Assembly: GCA_017557425.1 (NCBI GenBank)
Contig: JAFYYU010000015.1
Span: 124,001-188,000, forward strand
Direction: 5' to 3'
Length of the DNA: 64,000 bases
From: Muribaculaceae bacterium
GTDB lineage: Bacteria; Bacteroidota; Bacteroidia; Bacteroidales; Muribaculaceae
Position 1 is the first letter of the stretch. Each line of letters starts with the position of its first letter. Below are positions 55,161 to 64,000 of this stretch, one piece after another. The notes beneath the pieces were generated by a model. That model had not been told where the DNA came from. It saw only the letters and a program-made list of their open reading frames with translations, and did not search any database. The position numbers and the translations under genes are program-made.

Positions 55161-57014
55161 TTAGAAGGTGAAGCTGGCACCGGCCATGAAGCCGATGCGC
55201 TGTGCACCCATGCCGTAAAGGATGTCGTAGCGGCGGTTGAGCAGGTTGTGTGCCTGCAGCCACAGGCTGACAGTGCTGTTGAGGCGGTAGGTGGCACCGG
55301 CTTTCAGGTTGATGACGTCGTCCATATTAACAAACTCAAAGGACTTGGTTCCCGGATAAGCGTTATCATAGGCCGAGTAGTTCTGGAACAATGCCATGCG
55401 ACCGCCACGGTACTCAAGACCCGCATTAAGCGTGAGGGGACGCCACGGAGTCACCTTCAAGTCGATATTGGCGACGGTAGAGGCACGGTCCACACCCAAC
55501 TTATAGTTATTATAGTGCTTGTCGCTTTCATACAATTGATCGTCGTGAGGCGCATACTTGAGTGATGCCGTGGCCTCGATGAGCGAACGGTACTTGTAAG
55601 CCAGCTCGGCATTAACGTAGTAGCCACGGGCATCCATAACCATATAGGTGGACATCATGCCCATCAACGCATGAGTGGGATAATCAGTCCAGTAGCAGAT
55701 ACCCGGCTGGGCCTTGACCATGGCATAGCCCACCGACGCCTTGGCACTCAAGCCCTGGAACGGTCCCACCTTGAAGCCCAACTCGGCATCCAGGGGGGTG
55801 TAGATACTACCGTACATCAACAGGGGCATATCGTAACGGTGGTTGTAATAATGGGTAGGAACGCGATAGCCCAGGTTCTTGCCGCCCAAAGCGTTGGCAA
55901 AGACCGTGAATCCGTCCACCAGAGCAAGGTTGAAACGCACGTTGGGAGTGAGACGGAAGACAGCCCCGTCGCTGAAGCTGAGATGGCCGTTTACACCCAG
56001 CTGCAGCTTGTACATGTCACCACGGATGGTGTAAGTGGGCGAGAAGGTAATCATGCCGACCTCATCAAACAAGTCGTCGGCACTGCCCGTCTTGGCTTTT
56101 GCGCCTCGGCTGAGGTATTCGCCCTTGATGCCGAGAGCGGCCGTCGAGAGCTCGTTGAAGTCATAGCTGCCGCCCAGCGTAATGATACCCCAGTTGTCAT
56201 GGGCACCATGCTTGTAGAGGTCGTTGAACGACTTGTCATAGGCGGCATGGCCGTACTGCAGTCCCACATTATATTTTAAAGGATTGTCACGCAGCATGAA
56301 GTGACTCTTCCAGCCTGCATTAAAGTTGAAATCGGTAAAAGTCTGCTTCTCGGTTTCCCAGTTATAGGGGGATTTCACCAATGCATGTTCTACCGGTCCG
56401 TACTCATCGCTGTACAGTTCGTAGGCCGAAAAGTAGGAGTTCCAACCACCATACAAGTTATAGATGTCGATATGGGCCTTAGCACCCAGGGTGAGCGTGC
56501 CGTTGCCCAAGGCCTTGCTGTAGTCCACGCCCAGGGTGTTGTCGTTGAACTTCTGCTTGTTGCGATTCTCGTCCAGCGTGACGTATTTGCTGGAGTTCTT
56601 GCCGTTCCAGGTGCTGTTGTGGTTGAGCCACACACCCAGCTTCTCGCGCTCCTCGTCGATGAGGCGGTAGCCGAAGTCCAGGCGGAAGTTGGCCTGCGTG
56701 CCGGCGCCGATGTCGAGATAACCTCGCTTGTCGCTGAAGTTGTGTGCCGTACGGTAGCCGTAGGGCAGCAAGGTGGGTATCGTGGTGGGGACATCGATAG
56801 GCGAAGTGAGGTCACTATAGCCCAATTGTGTCTTTTGACCCGTTACAGTGGGGGTTTTGACCTTGGGCAGCTCATTTTTCTTCACTGCCTTCTTCTCGAG
56901 CGGGGCAATGTCCTTCTCGAGGGTGATTTCCTTATTCAAGGTCTGTTTATCCTGGGCCATTGCCCCGTTCAGGGCAAATGCGGCCAGCAGCATGGCAATA
57001 TATATCTTCTTCAT
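55161..57014 (-). CDS. Outer-membrane beta-barrel protein, TonB-receptor-like without plug
   Basis: The 617-residue protein has a signal peptide (MKKIYIAMLLAAFALNGAMA), then a short Lys/Glu-rich linker (about 21-60), then a series of amphipathic strands (YLDIGAGTQANFRLDFGYRL and later). It ends YGMGAQRIGFMAGASFTF, with the terminal Phe usual for barrel proteins. TonB-dependent receptors have a plug domain of about 120 residues; none is visible here, so it is a short or plugless barrel. It is 28 bases after a large TPR protein, which points to a shared transport or envelope role, and a lipoprotein gene follows. Confidence 0.8.
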   Translation of the reverse strand: MKKIYIAMLLAAFALNGAMAQDKQTLNKEITLEKDIAPLEKKAVKKNELPKVKTPTVTGQKTQLGYSDLTSPIDVPTTIPTLLPYGYRTAHNFSDKRGYLDIGAGTQANFRLDFGYRLIDEEREKLGVWLNHNSTWNGKNSSKYVTLDENRNKQKFNDNTLGVDYSKALGNGTLTLGAKAHIDIYNLYGGWNSYFSAYELYSDEYGPVEHALVKSPYNWETEKQTFTDFNFNAGWKSHFMLRDNPLKYNVGLQYGHAAYDKSFNDLYKHGAHDNWGIITLGGSYDFNELSTAALGIKGEYLSRGAKAKTGSADDLFDEVGMITFSPTYTIRGDMYKLQLGVNGHLSFSDGAVFRLTPNVRFNLALVDGFTVFANALGGKNLGYRVPTHYYNHRYDMPLLMYGSIYTPLDAELGFKVGPFQGLSAKASVGYAMVKAQPGICYWTDYPTHALMGMMSTYMVMDARGYYVNAELAYKYRSLIEATASLKYAPHDDQLYESDKHYNNYKLGVDRASTVANIDLKVTPWRPLTLNAGLEYRGGRMALFQNYSAYDNAYPGTKSFEFVNMDDVINLKAGATYRLNSTVSLWLQAHNLLNRRYDILYGMGAQRIGFMAGASFTF

Positions 57015-57042
57015 AATATAATATGATGTGTGATGCTATTGT

Positions 57043-60000
57043 TTAATTCTTGGACTTGGTGCTCTTTTTCTTGCCGTTGTCAGAGCTGGAGTTGGTCGTG
57101 GAGTTGGCATTGCTGCCTTTCCACTTGTTCAAGCGGGTCTCGATGGCGTTGAATATCTCCTTTTTCTTACCGGGATAACTGGTCTTGAGGCTCTGGAGGT
57201 ACTCGCGTGCCTGTGAGACGTTACCCTGCTTGTGATAGACATCGGCCAGAGTGATGAAGGCCTTGGCCAGCCAGTAGGTGTGAGACGTGCCCTTGTCGAT
57301 GAAGGCGTTGACCGTCTGCTCGGCACCACTGAGGTCTCCCATTTCATACTGCATCTGGGCGAGTTCATAGGCCGCCTGTGCGCCATATTCATGGGAGGGA
57401 TCCTTGGCGAGCGCCCTGAGGGCCGCCTCGGCGTCACGGGTATTGCCCACCTGAGCGAGCGACAGGGCATGGTCGAGAGTGACCTCATGCTCCTCGGTGA
57501 CAGTGAGTCCGCCGCGGTCGAGCAAAGTGCCTGAGATGTTACGCACCTCATTCCAGTTACCCATCTGTTTGGCGACACGCATCGCGCCCAGCTGGGCGAC
57601 GGTGCGGTTATCGTCGCTGGTTGCCCTTTCGGCCAGTTCCTTGTAGCTCTGGAGGGCTTCGTTGAGTTTGCCCTGGCGGGTGAAGATGTCGCTGCGCATG
57701 GCCAGAGCGTCCTGAGCGTAGGAAGCGTCACCGCCACCCTGCAACGACTCGTCGATGGCAGTCAGCGCATCATTGTAATTACCCTTGCCGTAGTGGTAGC
57801 GTGCGATGTAGTATTTCGCCTTGGCGACATAGGCACCGGCGGGATAGTTCTTGAGGTACTGCTGCATCTTGTCGATGCTGGGGCGCACGTCGATGGCCGC
57901 TTTCTCGGCCGCCTCAAAGGTGAGGCGCTCAACCTCGTTAACATCGATCTTGGGGGCATTGGGGACGCTGTTCAGGAACTTGCTGAATTCGTTCAGTTGT
58001 CCACGGTCGGCATAGATGAGTTTCATGTCCTCGGCCGCGGCCTGTGCCTCGTCGCTGGTGGGATACTGACGGATAACCTGCTTGTAGGCATCGATGGCGG
58101 CATCCTCCTTGTCCATGCTCTTGTTGACCAGAGCGGTCTGCAGCAAGCCTTTACGGGCCTCGACGCTCTTCGGGTAGTTCTTCAGCAGTGTGGAGTAGGT
58201 ATTGAGGGCCTCATTGTTCTTGCCCAGCAATACCTGGGCATTTCCCTTCTCGAGCATGGCCTGTGGGGCGAGATCGCTCTTGGGGTAGGCGGCGATGAGG
58301 GCATCCATCTGGTTGATTTCATCGGCATACTGGTGGTTGAGGCCCATCATCATGCCTTTTTGATACATCGAGTAGTCGCCACTGGTGCCCTTGCCCAGAC
58401 GCATCGCCTGGTCATAGGACATCTGTGCCCCGCCGAAGTCGCGGGCATAGTATTGCGCATCACCGATGCGGTTATAGGCATCGGCCACCAAATCGGCACT
58501 CAGCTGCTTGCTGGCGACGGCGTTCTGGAAAGCTGACTTGGCCTCGGAATAGCGCTTCTGTTCATAGAGGCTGTAACCCAGGTTGTACTGTGCCAGTCCG
58601 TAGTTCTCGTCGCTCTTGTCGATGGCCTTGACATACTCCTGCTGGTACTGTGCGGCCTCCTTGTAGTTGCCTTCACGGTACTTGGCCTCGGCCAACCACA
58701 GGCGGCTCTCGTTGAGGGCGGTCTTGTCATAGTTGCCCACGGCGATGGCCTGCTTGAAGTATTCGTCGGCTTCCTTGTTGCGGTTGTTGGCCATGGCTTG
58801 AACACCCATGTTGTAGAGGATGCGCTGTTTGGCCTTGAGGACCTTGGCGCCAGGCTTGTTGATGCGGTTGATGCTTGTGAGGGCGCGCTGGTAATCGGTA
58901 GTTCCCATATAGGCATCTACCAGGTAGTCTTCCACATTATCTTTATAACGCGAGTTGGGATACTCGTTGATGAAGTTCTCAAACAGGTCCACGCTCTTGT
59001 CAAACGGGGTGCGCGCACCTTTGCTCACGCCGACGGCATAGTTATAATAGGCCGTCTCCCTCACGCCCTTGTCACAGTCCATCATGGCAGCCTGCTGGAA
59101 GGCCATGTTGGCACCATTCAGGTCATTGAGCTGGCGCTTGGCCTGTCCCAGATACAGATAGGCACTCTGGGCCAGGGCATCGCTGCCGTCGGTGACGTGC
59201 AGCATGTTGTCCACCACCGCCTGATAGTTACCGTCACGGTAGTCGAGCACGCCCATGGTATAGGCCGCGGTGCGGTAGGGCTCACCCTCGGGGTTGTCCA
59301 GGTAGCGGCGCAGATAGATGCGGGCCTGGCGGTCATTGCCCTGATGATAGTAGCTCTCGCCCACGATGCGGTTGAGCTCGGCATCGAAGTAGTCGTTGCC
59401 GTGCTGGTCGAGCAGACCGCTACCGGCAGCGATCACATCGTTATAGCGTTTCTTGTGATAATCAATCTGGGTGAGATAGTACTGTGACTGGTATCCCAGC
59501 TCTGAGCCCTCGGGAATGCGGCGGAACTTGTCGACGGCCTCGTCATAGTCGCCCTGGGCATAATCGAGATAGGCCTTGTAGAACTCGCTGGCCCCGGCAT
59601 AACGTGTGCTCTGGTCCAACTCGTGGTACTGGCGCTCGGCCTCACGGTAGTTACCCAAACGCAGGTTACAGTAGGCACGCCTATATTCCAAATCCTCATC
59701 GGCGTTGAGATCGAGCGAACGGTTGCGCACGAGCGAATAGCTCAACAGCGCACTCTCCCACTGCCCACGATAAAAGTAGTAGTTACCAATCTTCATCTGA
59801 GCCTCCATGGCCATGGAGGACGCGGGATAATGATCAATAAAACGGAGCAGAGCGGCCAGGCTTTCCTCCTCGCCACGCTCAAAACGGCTCAAGGCGATGT
59901 AGTAGTCGGCCTGTTCGCGCATCGACGCGTCGGCAGGCAACTGCTTCATGTGCTCCAGCTGGTCGATGGCTCCCACATAGTTGTGCGATTCATACATCTG

Positions 60001-60114
60001 CTTGCCGCGCTCGAGATAGCCGGCAGCCTCACTCGACATCACGCCAGGCTGTGCCAAGGCCACCACGGGAGCTGCCACAAGCACTGACATTAAGACTCTC
60101 TTGATCTTGTTCAT
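57043..60114 (-). CDS. Periplasmic tetratricopeptide repeat protein
   Basis: The 1023-residue protein has a signal peptide (MNKIKRVLMSVLVAAPVVAL). Almost the whole mature chain consists of TPR-like helical pairs, such as AIDQLEHMKQLPADASMREQ, YNLGYSLYEQKRYSEAKSAF and GNYNDALTAIDESL. The extreme end is Asn/Ser/Lys-rich. TPR proteins act as scaffolds; the partner is most likely the barrel protein encoded 28 bases downstream. A TAAATTTG -7 element (60202-60195) lies 81 bases upstream. Confidence 0.92.
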   Translation of the reverse strand: MNKIKRVLMSVLVAAPVVALAQPGVMSSEAAGYLERGKQMYESHNYVGAIDQLEHMKQLPADASMREQADYYIALSRFERGEEESLAALLRFIDHYPASSMAMEAQMKIGNYYFYRGQWESALLSYSLVRNRSLDLNADEDLEYRRAYCNLRLGNYREAERQYHELDQSTRYAGASEFYKAYLDYAQGDYDEAVDKFRRIPEGSELGYQSQYYLTQIDYHKKRYNDVIAAGSGLLDQHGNDYFDAELNRIVGESYYHQGNDRQARIYLRRYLDNPEGEPYRTAAYTMGVLDYRDGNYQAVVDNMLHVTDGSDALAQSAYLYLGQAKRQLNDLNGANMAFQQAAMMDCDKGVRETAYYNYAVGVSKGARTPFDKSVDLFENFINEYPNSRYKDNVEDYLVDAYMGTTDYQRALTSINRINKPGAKVLKAKQRILYNMGVQAMANNRNKEADEYFKQAIAVGNYDKTALNESRLWLAEAKYREGNYKEAAQYQQEYVKAIDKSDENYGLAQYNLGYSLYEQKRYSEAKSAFQNAVASKQLSADLVADAYNRIGDAQYYARDFGGAQMSYDQAMRLGKGTSGDYSMYQKGMMMGLNHQYADEINQMDALIAAYPKSDLAPQAMLEKGNAQVLLGKNNEALNTYSTLLKNYPKSVEARKGLLQTALVNKSMDKEDAAIDAYKQVIRQYPTSDEAQAAAEDMKLIYADRGQLNEFSKFLNSVPNAPKIDVNEVERLTFEAAEKAAIDVRPSIDKMQQYLKNYPAGAYVAKAKYYIARYHYGKGNYNDALTAIDESLQGGGDASYAQDALAMRSDIFTRQGKLNEALQSYKELAERATSDDNRTVAQLGAMRVAKQMGNWNEVRNISGTLLDRGGLTVTEEHEVTLDHALSLAQVGNTRDAEAALRALAKDPSHEYGAQAAYELAQMQYEMGDLSGAEQTVNAFIDKGTSHTYWLAKAFITLADVYHKQGNVSQAREYLQSLKTSYPGKKKEIFNAIETRLNKWKGSNANSTTNSSSDNGKKKSTKSKN

Positions 60115-60194
60115 TATAGCGTTATTTAGTTATTATCTTGACTTTTAGCGCCGCAGCTACGGGCGCTCCATGCCGTTCACATTAATATTAACTG

Positions 60195-60202
60195 CAAATT
60201 TA
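60195..60202 (-). promoter_or_regulatory. -7 element for the TPR gene
   Basis: TAAATTTG on the minus strand, 81 bases upstream of the start at 60114. A TTG lies about 22 bases further upstream. Confidence 0.5.
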
Positions 60203-60373
60203 ACAATAAATTGCCACATACCGACAACACGCCATCTAAAATAATGCTAAAAATACATAATGCTGTTTTACGCCCGTGTCTATGGGCGTAAAGGCCCGTT
60301 GTCCGACAGTGCCCATGGCACGGGCAGCAATTTAGAGCGGAAAGAAGAAAAAGCGAGAAAAAATGACAAGTTT

Positions 60374-60404
60374 TTTGTCAGTATACAAAAAATAACTACC
60401 TTTG
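60374..60404 (+). promoter_or_regulatory. Promoter of the PpiD-like gene
   Basis: TTTG (60374-60377) and TACCTTTG (60397-60404) are 19 bases apart. The start at 60466 is 61 bases downstream. Confidence 0.85.
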
Positions 60405-60465
60405 CGTGTTTATTTGGCGAAATGCCCTAAAAAAGAGAGAAATAACGTAATATAAATAATTGTAA

Positions 60466-62547
60466 ATGGCTACATTAGAGAAAATTAGGCAGAGGAAGAA
60501 GATCCTCGCCATCGTAATCGGTGCCGCACTACTCGCCTTCATTATCGAGGTAGGTGTCGAGGCCATCGGCCGTTCCGGTGGCAACAGCGCAGCCGCAAAA
60601 GTCGGCAATGAGAAAATTGACATTATGGCATTCCAGCGCCGCGTAGAGCAAGAGGCCGCCAATGACCAGCAGAACAACCAGCAGACCGATCCCGCCCTGC
60701 GTCAGCAGCAGGTGTTGGACGAGATGATCAACGAGAAGCTGCTCGAGCAGGAGTACGAGAAGTTGGGCATCTACGTCAGCGACAAGGAGATTAGTGAGCT
60801 GATGATTGGCAAGAACCCCGCTCCCGCCGTGATGCAGTTTGCCCAGCAAGTGGGTGCCAAGACCCCTGCTGAGTTGTATGACTTCATCATGAACCCCGGT
60901 AAGCAGGGCGTTCAAGAGGCTCAAGTGGCTGAATTGCGCAACCAGTGGAATAAGCTCAAAGACGACATCATCAAGCAATACAGGTTCGCCAAGCTGCAGA
61001 ATCTGATGGCCGGCTGTATCCAGGCCAATGACCTGGACCGCGCCCAGATCCAGAACGACGAGTCCATGACCAACGTCATCACTTTTGCCAAGAAGGACTA
61101 TGCTTCTCTTCCCGACGACAAGTATCCCGTCAGCGATGAGGAACTCAAGGCCGAATGGCAGAAGATGAAACCCATCTTCAAGACCGATGAGGACGTGCGC
61201 ATGATCCATTATATCGCCGTTAACATCGATCCCAGTGCCGAGGATATCGCTGCCGCCAACAAGATTGCCGATGCAGCTTATATCGCTCTGCAGAAGGGCC
61301 GCGGCGTTGACTCGGTACGCCTGTTGGGCACCGTCCAGATCGACACCGCCAAGATGGTGCAGAAGGACATTCCCGCCAAGGTGCGTGACATCTTTGCCAG
61401 CGCTCCCGTCGGCACTGTCCGCCGCGACACCACCACTGCCGCTACCCACCACGTGATGTACAAGCTCATCAACAAGGAGGTAAGCCTTGACTCGGTAGAG
61501 TTGAGCTACGTGATCGCACAGGGTGACGCCAAGTTCCAGCAGAGCATCCTTGAGCAACTCAATGCCGGCAAGAGCCTGGAGGAACTCAAGAAAGCCAATG
61601 CCCAGAAGGTGGACGGCAAGCTCAAAGAGTGGCAGCGCGTCTTCAACGCTCCCGACTCGATGAGGGCCAAGATCGCCAATGCCGGAGAAGGTTACTTCAT
61701 CTATAACAGCGGTGAGCAGGGTGCTACCCTGATGAAGGTTGACAGCAAGAAGCCCGCTAAGACCTTCTACACTGTTGCTACTATCTCCTATGACGCTTAT
61801 CCCAGCACCAAGACAAGCGACGGCCTGCGTGACAAGTTCCAGGACTACCTGAACAAGAACAAGACCGCTAAGGCCTTTATGGACAATGCCGCCAAGGCTG
61901 GCTACAATGCCGTTGAGATGATGATCAGCCCGAGCACCGCACAGCTGGGTCTGGGTCTTTATGGTCAGAGCGGCATCAAGGATACCCGCAAGGCTATCAA
62001 GTGGGCGTTCGACAACAAGAAAGACATGGTATCGCCCATCTTCAGCGACAACAACAACGTGATGGTTGCCGTTGCTGTCGACGATATCTATGAGGACGGT
62101 TACCTGCCCTACAACTTCAGCCAGGGCAAGGAGATGCTGACCAACCGCGTTCGCAACAGCAAGAAGGGTGATGCTCTGATGAAGCAGTACCAGGGCAAGG
62201 CTAAGGACCTGAACGGCTATGCTGCAGCCATGGGCGCCCAGATTGACACCGTCAACATCGTGTTTGCCGCCAACAGCGATCCCAAGCTGGGTAGCGAGCC
62301 TGGCCTGATCGGCCGCATGGCTGCCGCCAAGCAGGGTGAGCTGCAGGGTCCCTGGAAGGGCGAAAACGCAGTGTTTGTTTACCAAGTTGTTAAGCAGGAG
62401 AAGTCCAACTACAACCCCAGCAAGGAAGAGTTGGATAACCGCTACGCACAGAGCCGCGGTAACCAGGTGCTCGCCAACGCGCGCAACATCTACAACATCC
62501 TGTCCAAGGCAACCAAGGTGAAGAAACGCCTCATTGATTTCTATTGA
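60466..62547 (+). CDS. PpiD-like peptidylprolyl isomerase/chaperone
   Basis: The 693-residue protein has one N-terminal membrane helix (ILAIVIGAALLAFIIEVGVE, about 13-32), so it is anchored in the inner membrane with the rest in the periplasm. A SurA_N-type helical domain follows (KVGNEKIDIMAFQRRVEQEA, later MINEKLLEQEYEKLGIYVSD). Parvulin-like regions occupy about 230-470. PpiD-type proteins help newly exported proteins to fold at the Sec exit. It has its own strong promoter and a strong terminator, hence a single-gene unit. Confidence 0.92.
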   Translation: MATLEKIRQRKKILAIVIGAALLAFIIEVGVEAIGRSGGNSAAAKVGNEKIDIMAFQRRVEQEAANDQQNNQQTDPALRQQQVLDEMINEKLLEQEYEKLGIYVSDKEISELMIGKNPAPAVMQFAQQVGAKTPAELYDFIMNPGKQGVQEAQVAELRNQWNKLKDDIIKQYRFAKLQNLMAGCIQANDLDRAQIQNDESMTNVITFAKKDYASLPDDKYPVSDEELKAEWQKMKPIFKTDEDVRMIHYIAVNIDPSAEDIAAANKIADAAYIALQKGRGVDSVRLLGTVQIDTAKMVQKDIPAKVRDIFASAPVGTVRRDTTTAATHHVMYKLINKEVSLDSVELSYVIAQGDAKFQQSILEQLNAGKSLEELKKANAQKVDGKLKEWQRVFNAPDSMRAKIANAGEGYFIYNSGEQGATLMKVDSKKPAKTFYTVATISYDAYPSTKTSDGLRDKFQDYLNKNKTAKAFMDNAAKAGYNAVEMMISPSTAQLGLGLYGQSGIKDTRKAIKWAFDNKKDMVSPIFSDNNNVMVAVAVDDIYEDGYLPYNFSQGKEMLTNRVRNSKKGDALMKQYQGKAKDLNGYAAAMGAQIDTVNIVFAANSDPKLGSEPGLIGRMAAAKQGELQGPWKGENAVFVYQVVKQEKSNYNPSKEELDNRYAQSRGNQVLANARNIYNILSKATKVKKRLIDFY

Positions 62548-62570
62548 TCCCAATAGACACAACACATCAT

Positions 62571-62608
62571 CAAGTCCCGCCGGTATTCTGCTGGCGGGAC
62601 TTGTTTTT
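62571..62608 (+). terminator. Intrinsic terminator after the PpiD-like gene
   Basis: CAAGTCCCGCC (62571-62581) pairs with GGCGGGACTTG (62593-62603) and five T follow (62604-62608). It begins 24 bases after the stop. Confidence 0.92.
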
Positions 62609-62663
62609 GGACCGAAAAATGCATTTTTATCGCCAAGAGGCCTCCTATCTCAAAAAAATAGCC

Positions 62664-62671
62664 TAACTTTG
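62664..62671 (+). promoter_or_regulatory. -7 element of the sufE-like gene
   Basis: TAACTTTG lies 32 bases upstream of the ATG at 62704. No TTTG is seen at the -33 distance. Confidence 0.5.
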
Positions 62672-62703
62672 GAGGTTAAACTAAAAATGACCTTTTTTTT
62701 GAC

Positions 62704-63138
62704 ATGTCAACAGTTAACGAGCGGCAAGACGAAATCATTGAGGAATTTGAGGGTCTGGACGACTGGATGGACCGCTATGCCGTCATCATCGACATGGGCA
62801 ACGCCATGCCTGCGCTTGACGAGCAATACAAGACGGCCGACAATCTGATTGACGGCTGCCAGAGCCGTGTGTGGCTTCAGGCCGACTGCATAGACGGCAA
62901 GATGCATCTACAGGCCGACAGCGATGCCATCATCGTCAAGGGCATCATTTCGATGCTCGTGCGAGTGCTTGACGGCGCCACGCCCCAGGAGGTGCTCGAC
63001 ACCGACCTCTACTTCATCGAGCACATCGGGCTGCGCGATCACCTCTCCCCCACCCGCAGCAACGGCCTGCTGGCGATGATCAAGCAGATAAGGGCCTATG
63101 CCATCGCCTATCAGGCACGCGAGCACTCAGGCTGTTGA
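62704..63138 (+). CDS. SufE family sulfur acceptor protein
   Basis: The 144-residue length and sequence match SufE. The N-terminal helix (DEIIEEFEGLDDWMDRYAVI) is followed by the active-site loop GCQSRVW, with Cys52 as sulfur acceptor, and by the C-terminal FIEHIGLRDHLSPTRSNGL. SufE takes persulfide sulfur from the cysteine desulfurase SufS and passes it to the SufBCD scaffold for Fe-S cluster assembly. No other suf genes are in the window. It precedes the peptide transporter by 48 bases. Confidence 0.95.
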   Translation: MSTVNERQDEIIEEFEGLDDWMDRYAVIIDMGNAMPALDEQYKTADNLIDGCQSRVWLQADCIDGKMHLQADSDAIIVKGIISMLVRVLDGATPQEVLDTDLYFIEHIGLRDHLSPTRSNGLLAMIKQIRAYAIAYQAREHSGC

Positions 63139-63186
63139 AACGATAATAACACATTATTAATATATTAACCAAAACCAAACAAAATT

Positions 63187-64000
63187 ATGTTTAAAAACCA
63201 TCCTAAGGGGTTAATCCCCGCCGCGTTGAGCAACATGGGCGAGCGCTTTGGCTACTACATCATGAACGCCGTGCTGCTGTTGTTCCTGTGCTCCAAGTTT
63301 GGCCTTGACGAGGGCACATCAGGCGCCATCTACAGCGTCTTTTATGCCGGTATCTACGTGTTGAGCCTGGTCGGCGGTTTCATTGCCGACCGCACCCAGA
63401 ATTACAAGGGCACCATCCAGTGGGGTCTTGTGATCATGGCCATCGGCTACGTGCTGTTAGCCATTCCCGTGATGCACACGGCCGGCAACCACATGTGGCT
63501 GCTCGTGTTCACTTGCGTGGCCCTGTTCCTGATTGCCTTCGGTAACGGTCTGTTCAAGGGTAACCTGCAGGCCATCGTGGGTCAGATGTATGACAACATG
63601 GAGGCCGACGCTATCGCCGCAGGCAAGTCGGATGAAGAGATCAAGGCAATCAAGGACCGCCGCGACTCGGGTTTCCAGATTTTCTATGTGTTCATCAACA
63701 TCGGTGGTCTGATTGCCCCCTTCGTTGCCCCGTTGCTGCGTCAGTGGTGGCTGGGTCTCAAGGGCATGGTCTATGATGCAGGTCTTCCCGCATTGTGCCA
63801 CCAGTACCTGAACGATGCCACGAGCATGGCAGGCGAGCAGATGACCAACCTCACCGCCCTGATGGAGAAAGCCAACCAGGGAGGTCTTGACCTGAGCAAC
63901 ATGTCCGATGCTTGCAGCAGTTACCTCAAAGTTTTCAACGAGGGTGTTCACTACAGCTTCATCGCTTCGGTTATCGCCATGTTCATCTCGTTGGCAATCT
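63187..64000 (+). CDS. POT family peptide MFS transporter (partial)
   Basis: From the ATG at 63187 the frame stays open to the window end, giving about 271 residues. The start MFKNHPKGLIPAALSNMGER, with FGYYIMNAVLLLFL, contains the ExxERFGYY-like signature of proton-coupled oligopeptide transporters. The following helices (GGFIADRTQNYKGTIQWGLV, GNGLFKGNLQAIVGQMY) are typical. It imports di- and tripeptides with protons across the inner membrane. An insertion between helices 6 and 7 (after RQWWLGLKGMVYDAG) is longer than in the E. coli DtpA type; the C-terminal half is outside the window. Confidence 0.93.
   Translation, partial: MFKNHPKGLIPAALSNMGERFGYYIMNAVLLLFLCSKFGLDEGTSGAIYSVFYAGIYVLSLVGGFIADRTQNYKGTIQWGLVIMAIGYVLLAIPVMHTAGNHMWLLVFTCVALFLIAFGNGLFKGNLQAIVGQMYDNMEADAIAAGKSDEEIKAIKDRRDSGFQIFYVFINIGGLIAPFVAPLLRQWWLGLKGMVYDAGLPALCHQYLNDATSMAGEQMTNLTALMEKANQGGLDLSNMSDACSSYLKVFNEGVHYSFIASVIAMFISLAI

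Larger units (their letters stand above)
60115..60465. other. Divergent intergenic region between the TPR and PpiD-like genes
   Basis: This 351-base gap carries a minus-strand -7 element (TAAATTTG, 60202-60195), a perfect 9-base-pair hairpin TTTACGCCC/GGGCGTAAA (60267-60292), a second GTGCC/GGCAC palindrome near 60309-60321, and the plus-strand promoter at 60374-60404. No coding sequence was recognised. Confidence 0.6.

Noticed and set aside
60529-62565. Open frame of 678 codons on the minus strand
   Set aside because: It lies entirely opposite the PpiD-like gene, which has promoter, terminator and clear domains. The antisense frame is open because of codon bias.
1-64000. tRNA, rRNA or CRISPR arrays
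   Set aside because: No tRNA-like cloverleaf, rRNA segment or regularly spaced repeat-spacer pattern was noticed in the intergenic regions examined.

Overview
The window comes from a Bacteroidales chromosome, most likely Prevotellaceae or Muribaculaceae. Three things point there. The type IX secretion (T9SS) proteins PorV and PorU are present. Many secreted proteins carry C-terminal dockerin repeats. Several promoters match the Bacteroidetes form TTTG-N19-TAnnTTTG. No rRNA, tRNA or CRISPR array was seen.

The left part (1-9.1 kb) is read on the minus strand. It holds a partial secreted protein, an acyltransferase, ispF, porV, a GH13 alpha-amylase with dockerin, a small dockerin protein, a Bax-inhibitor-like membrane protein and argS.

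The centre (9.1-28.4 kb, minus) is the most striking region. Four tandem full-length paralogs of the T9SS sortase PorU (about 1150 aa each) lie between argS and an FAH-family gene plus rex, and the probable orthodox porU lies just upstream. All five keep the catalytic His and Cys. Two of the paralogs have clear promoters of their own and follow terminators, so the array can be expressed in separate units. Why a genome would keep four extra PorU-like proteins is the main open question.

From 28.5 to 35.7 kb (minus) there is a phosphopantetheinyl transferase and an efflux operon (TolC, HlyD, two ABC-2 permeases, no ATPase) whose spacers hold short TAG-rich repeats. Beyond it lie a DUF3108 protein and a secreted protein with a cohesin-like fold and a possible sorting tail.

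From 35.9 to 46.2 kb (plus) there are two unknown small genes, three tandem C10 (streptopain-like) proteases with dockerins, and a CotH-kinase-like protein with a dockerin. Convergent to these is a DUF5723 outer-membrane protein. An IS200/RAYT-like transposase flanked by inverted palindromic repeats follows, then a ferredoxin.

From 49.2 to 64 kb are mostly housekeeping genes: a SUI1-like factor, an AddA-type helicase-nuclease, a PIG-L deacetylase, an unknown lipoprotein, an outer-membrane barrel plus TPR protein pair, a PpiD-like chaperone, SufE and a partial POT peptide transporter.

A working picture, which is inference, is a secretion and surface-display region. PorV and PorU export and attach proteins, the PorU paralogs may process distinct substrates, and the dockerin-bearing amylase, proteases and CotH protein are candidate surface or complex-forming cargo.
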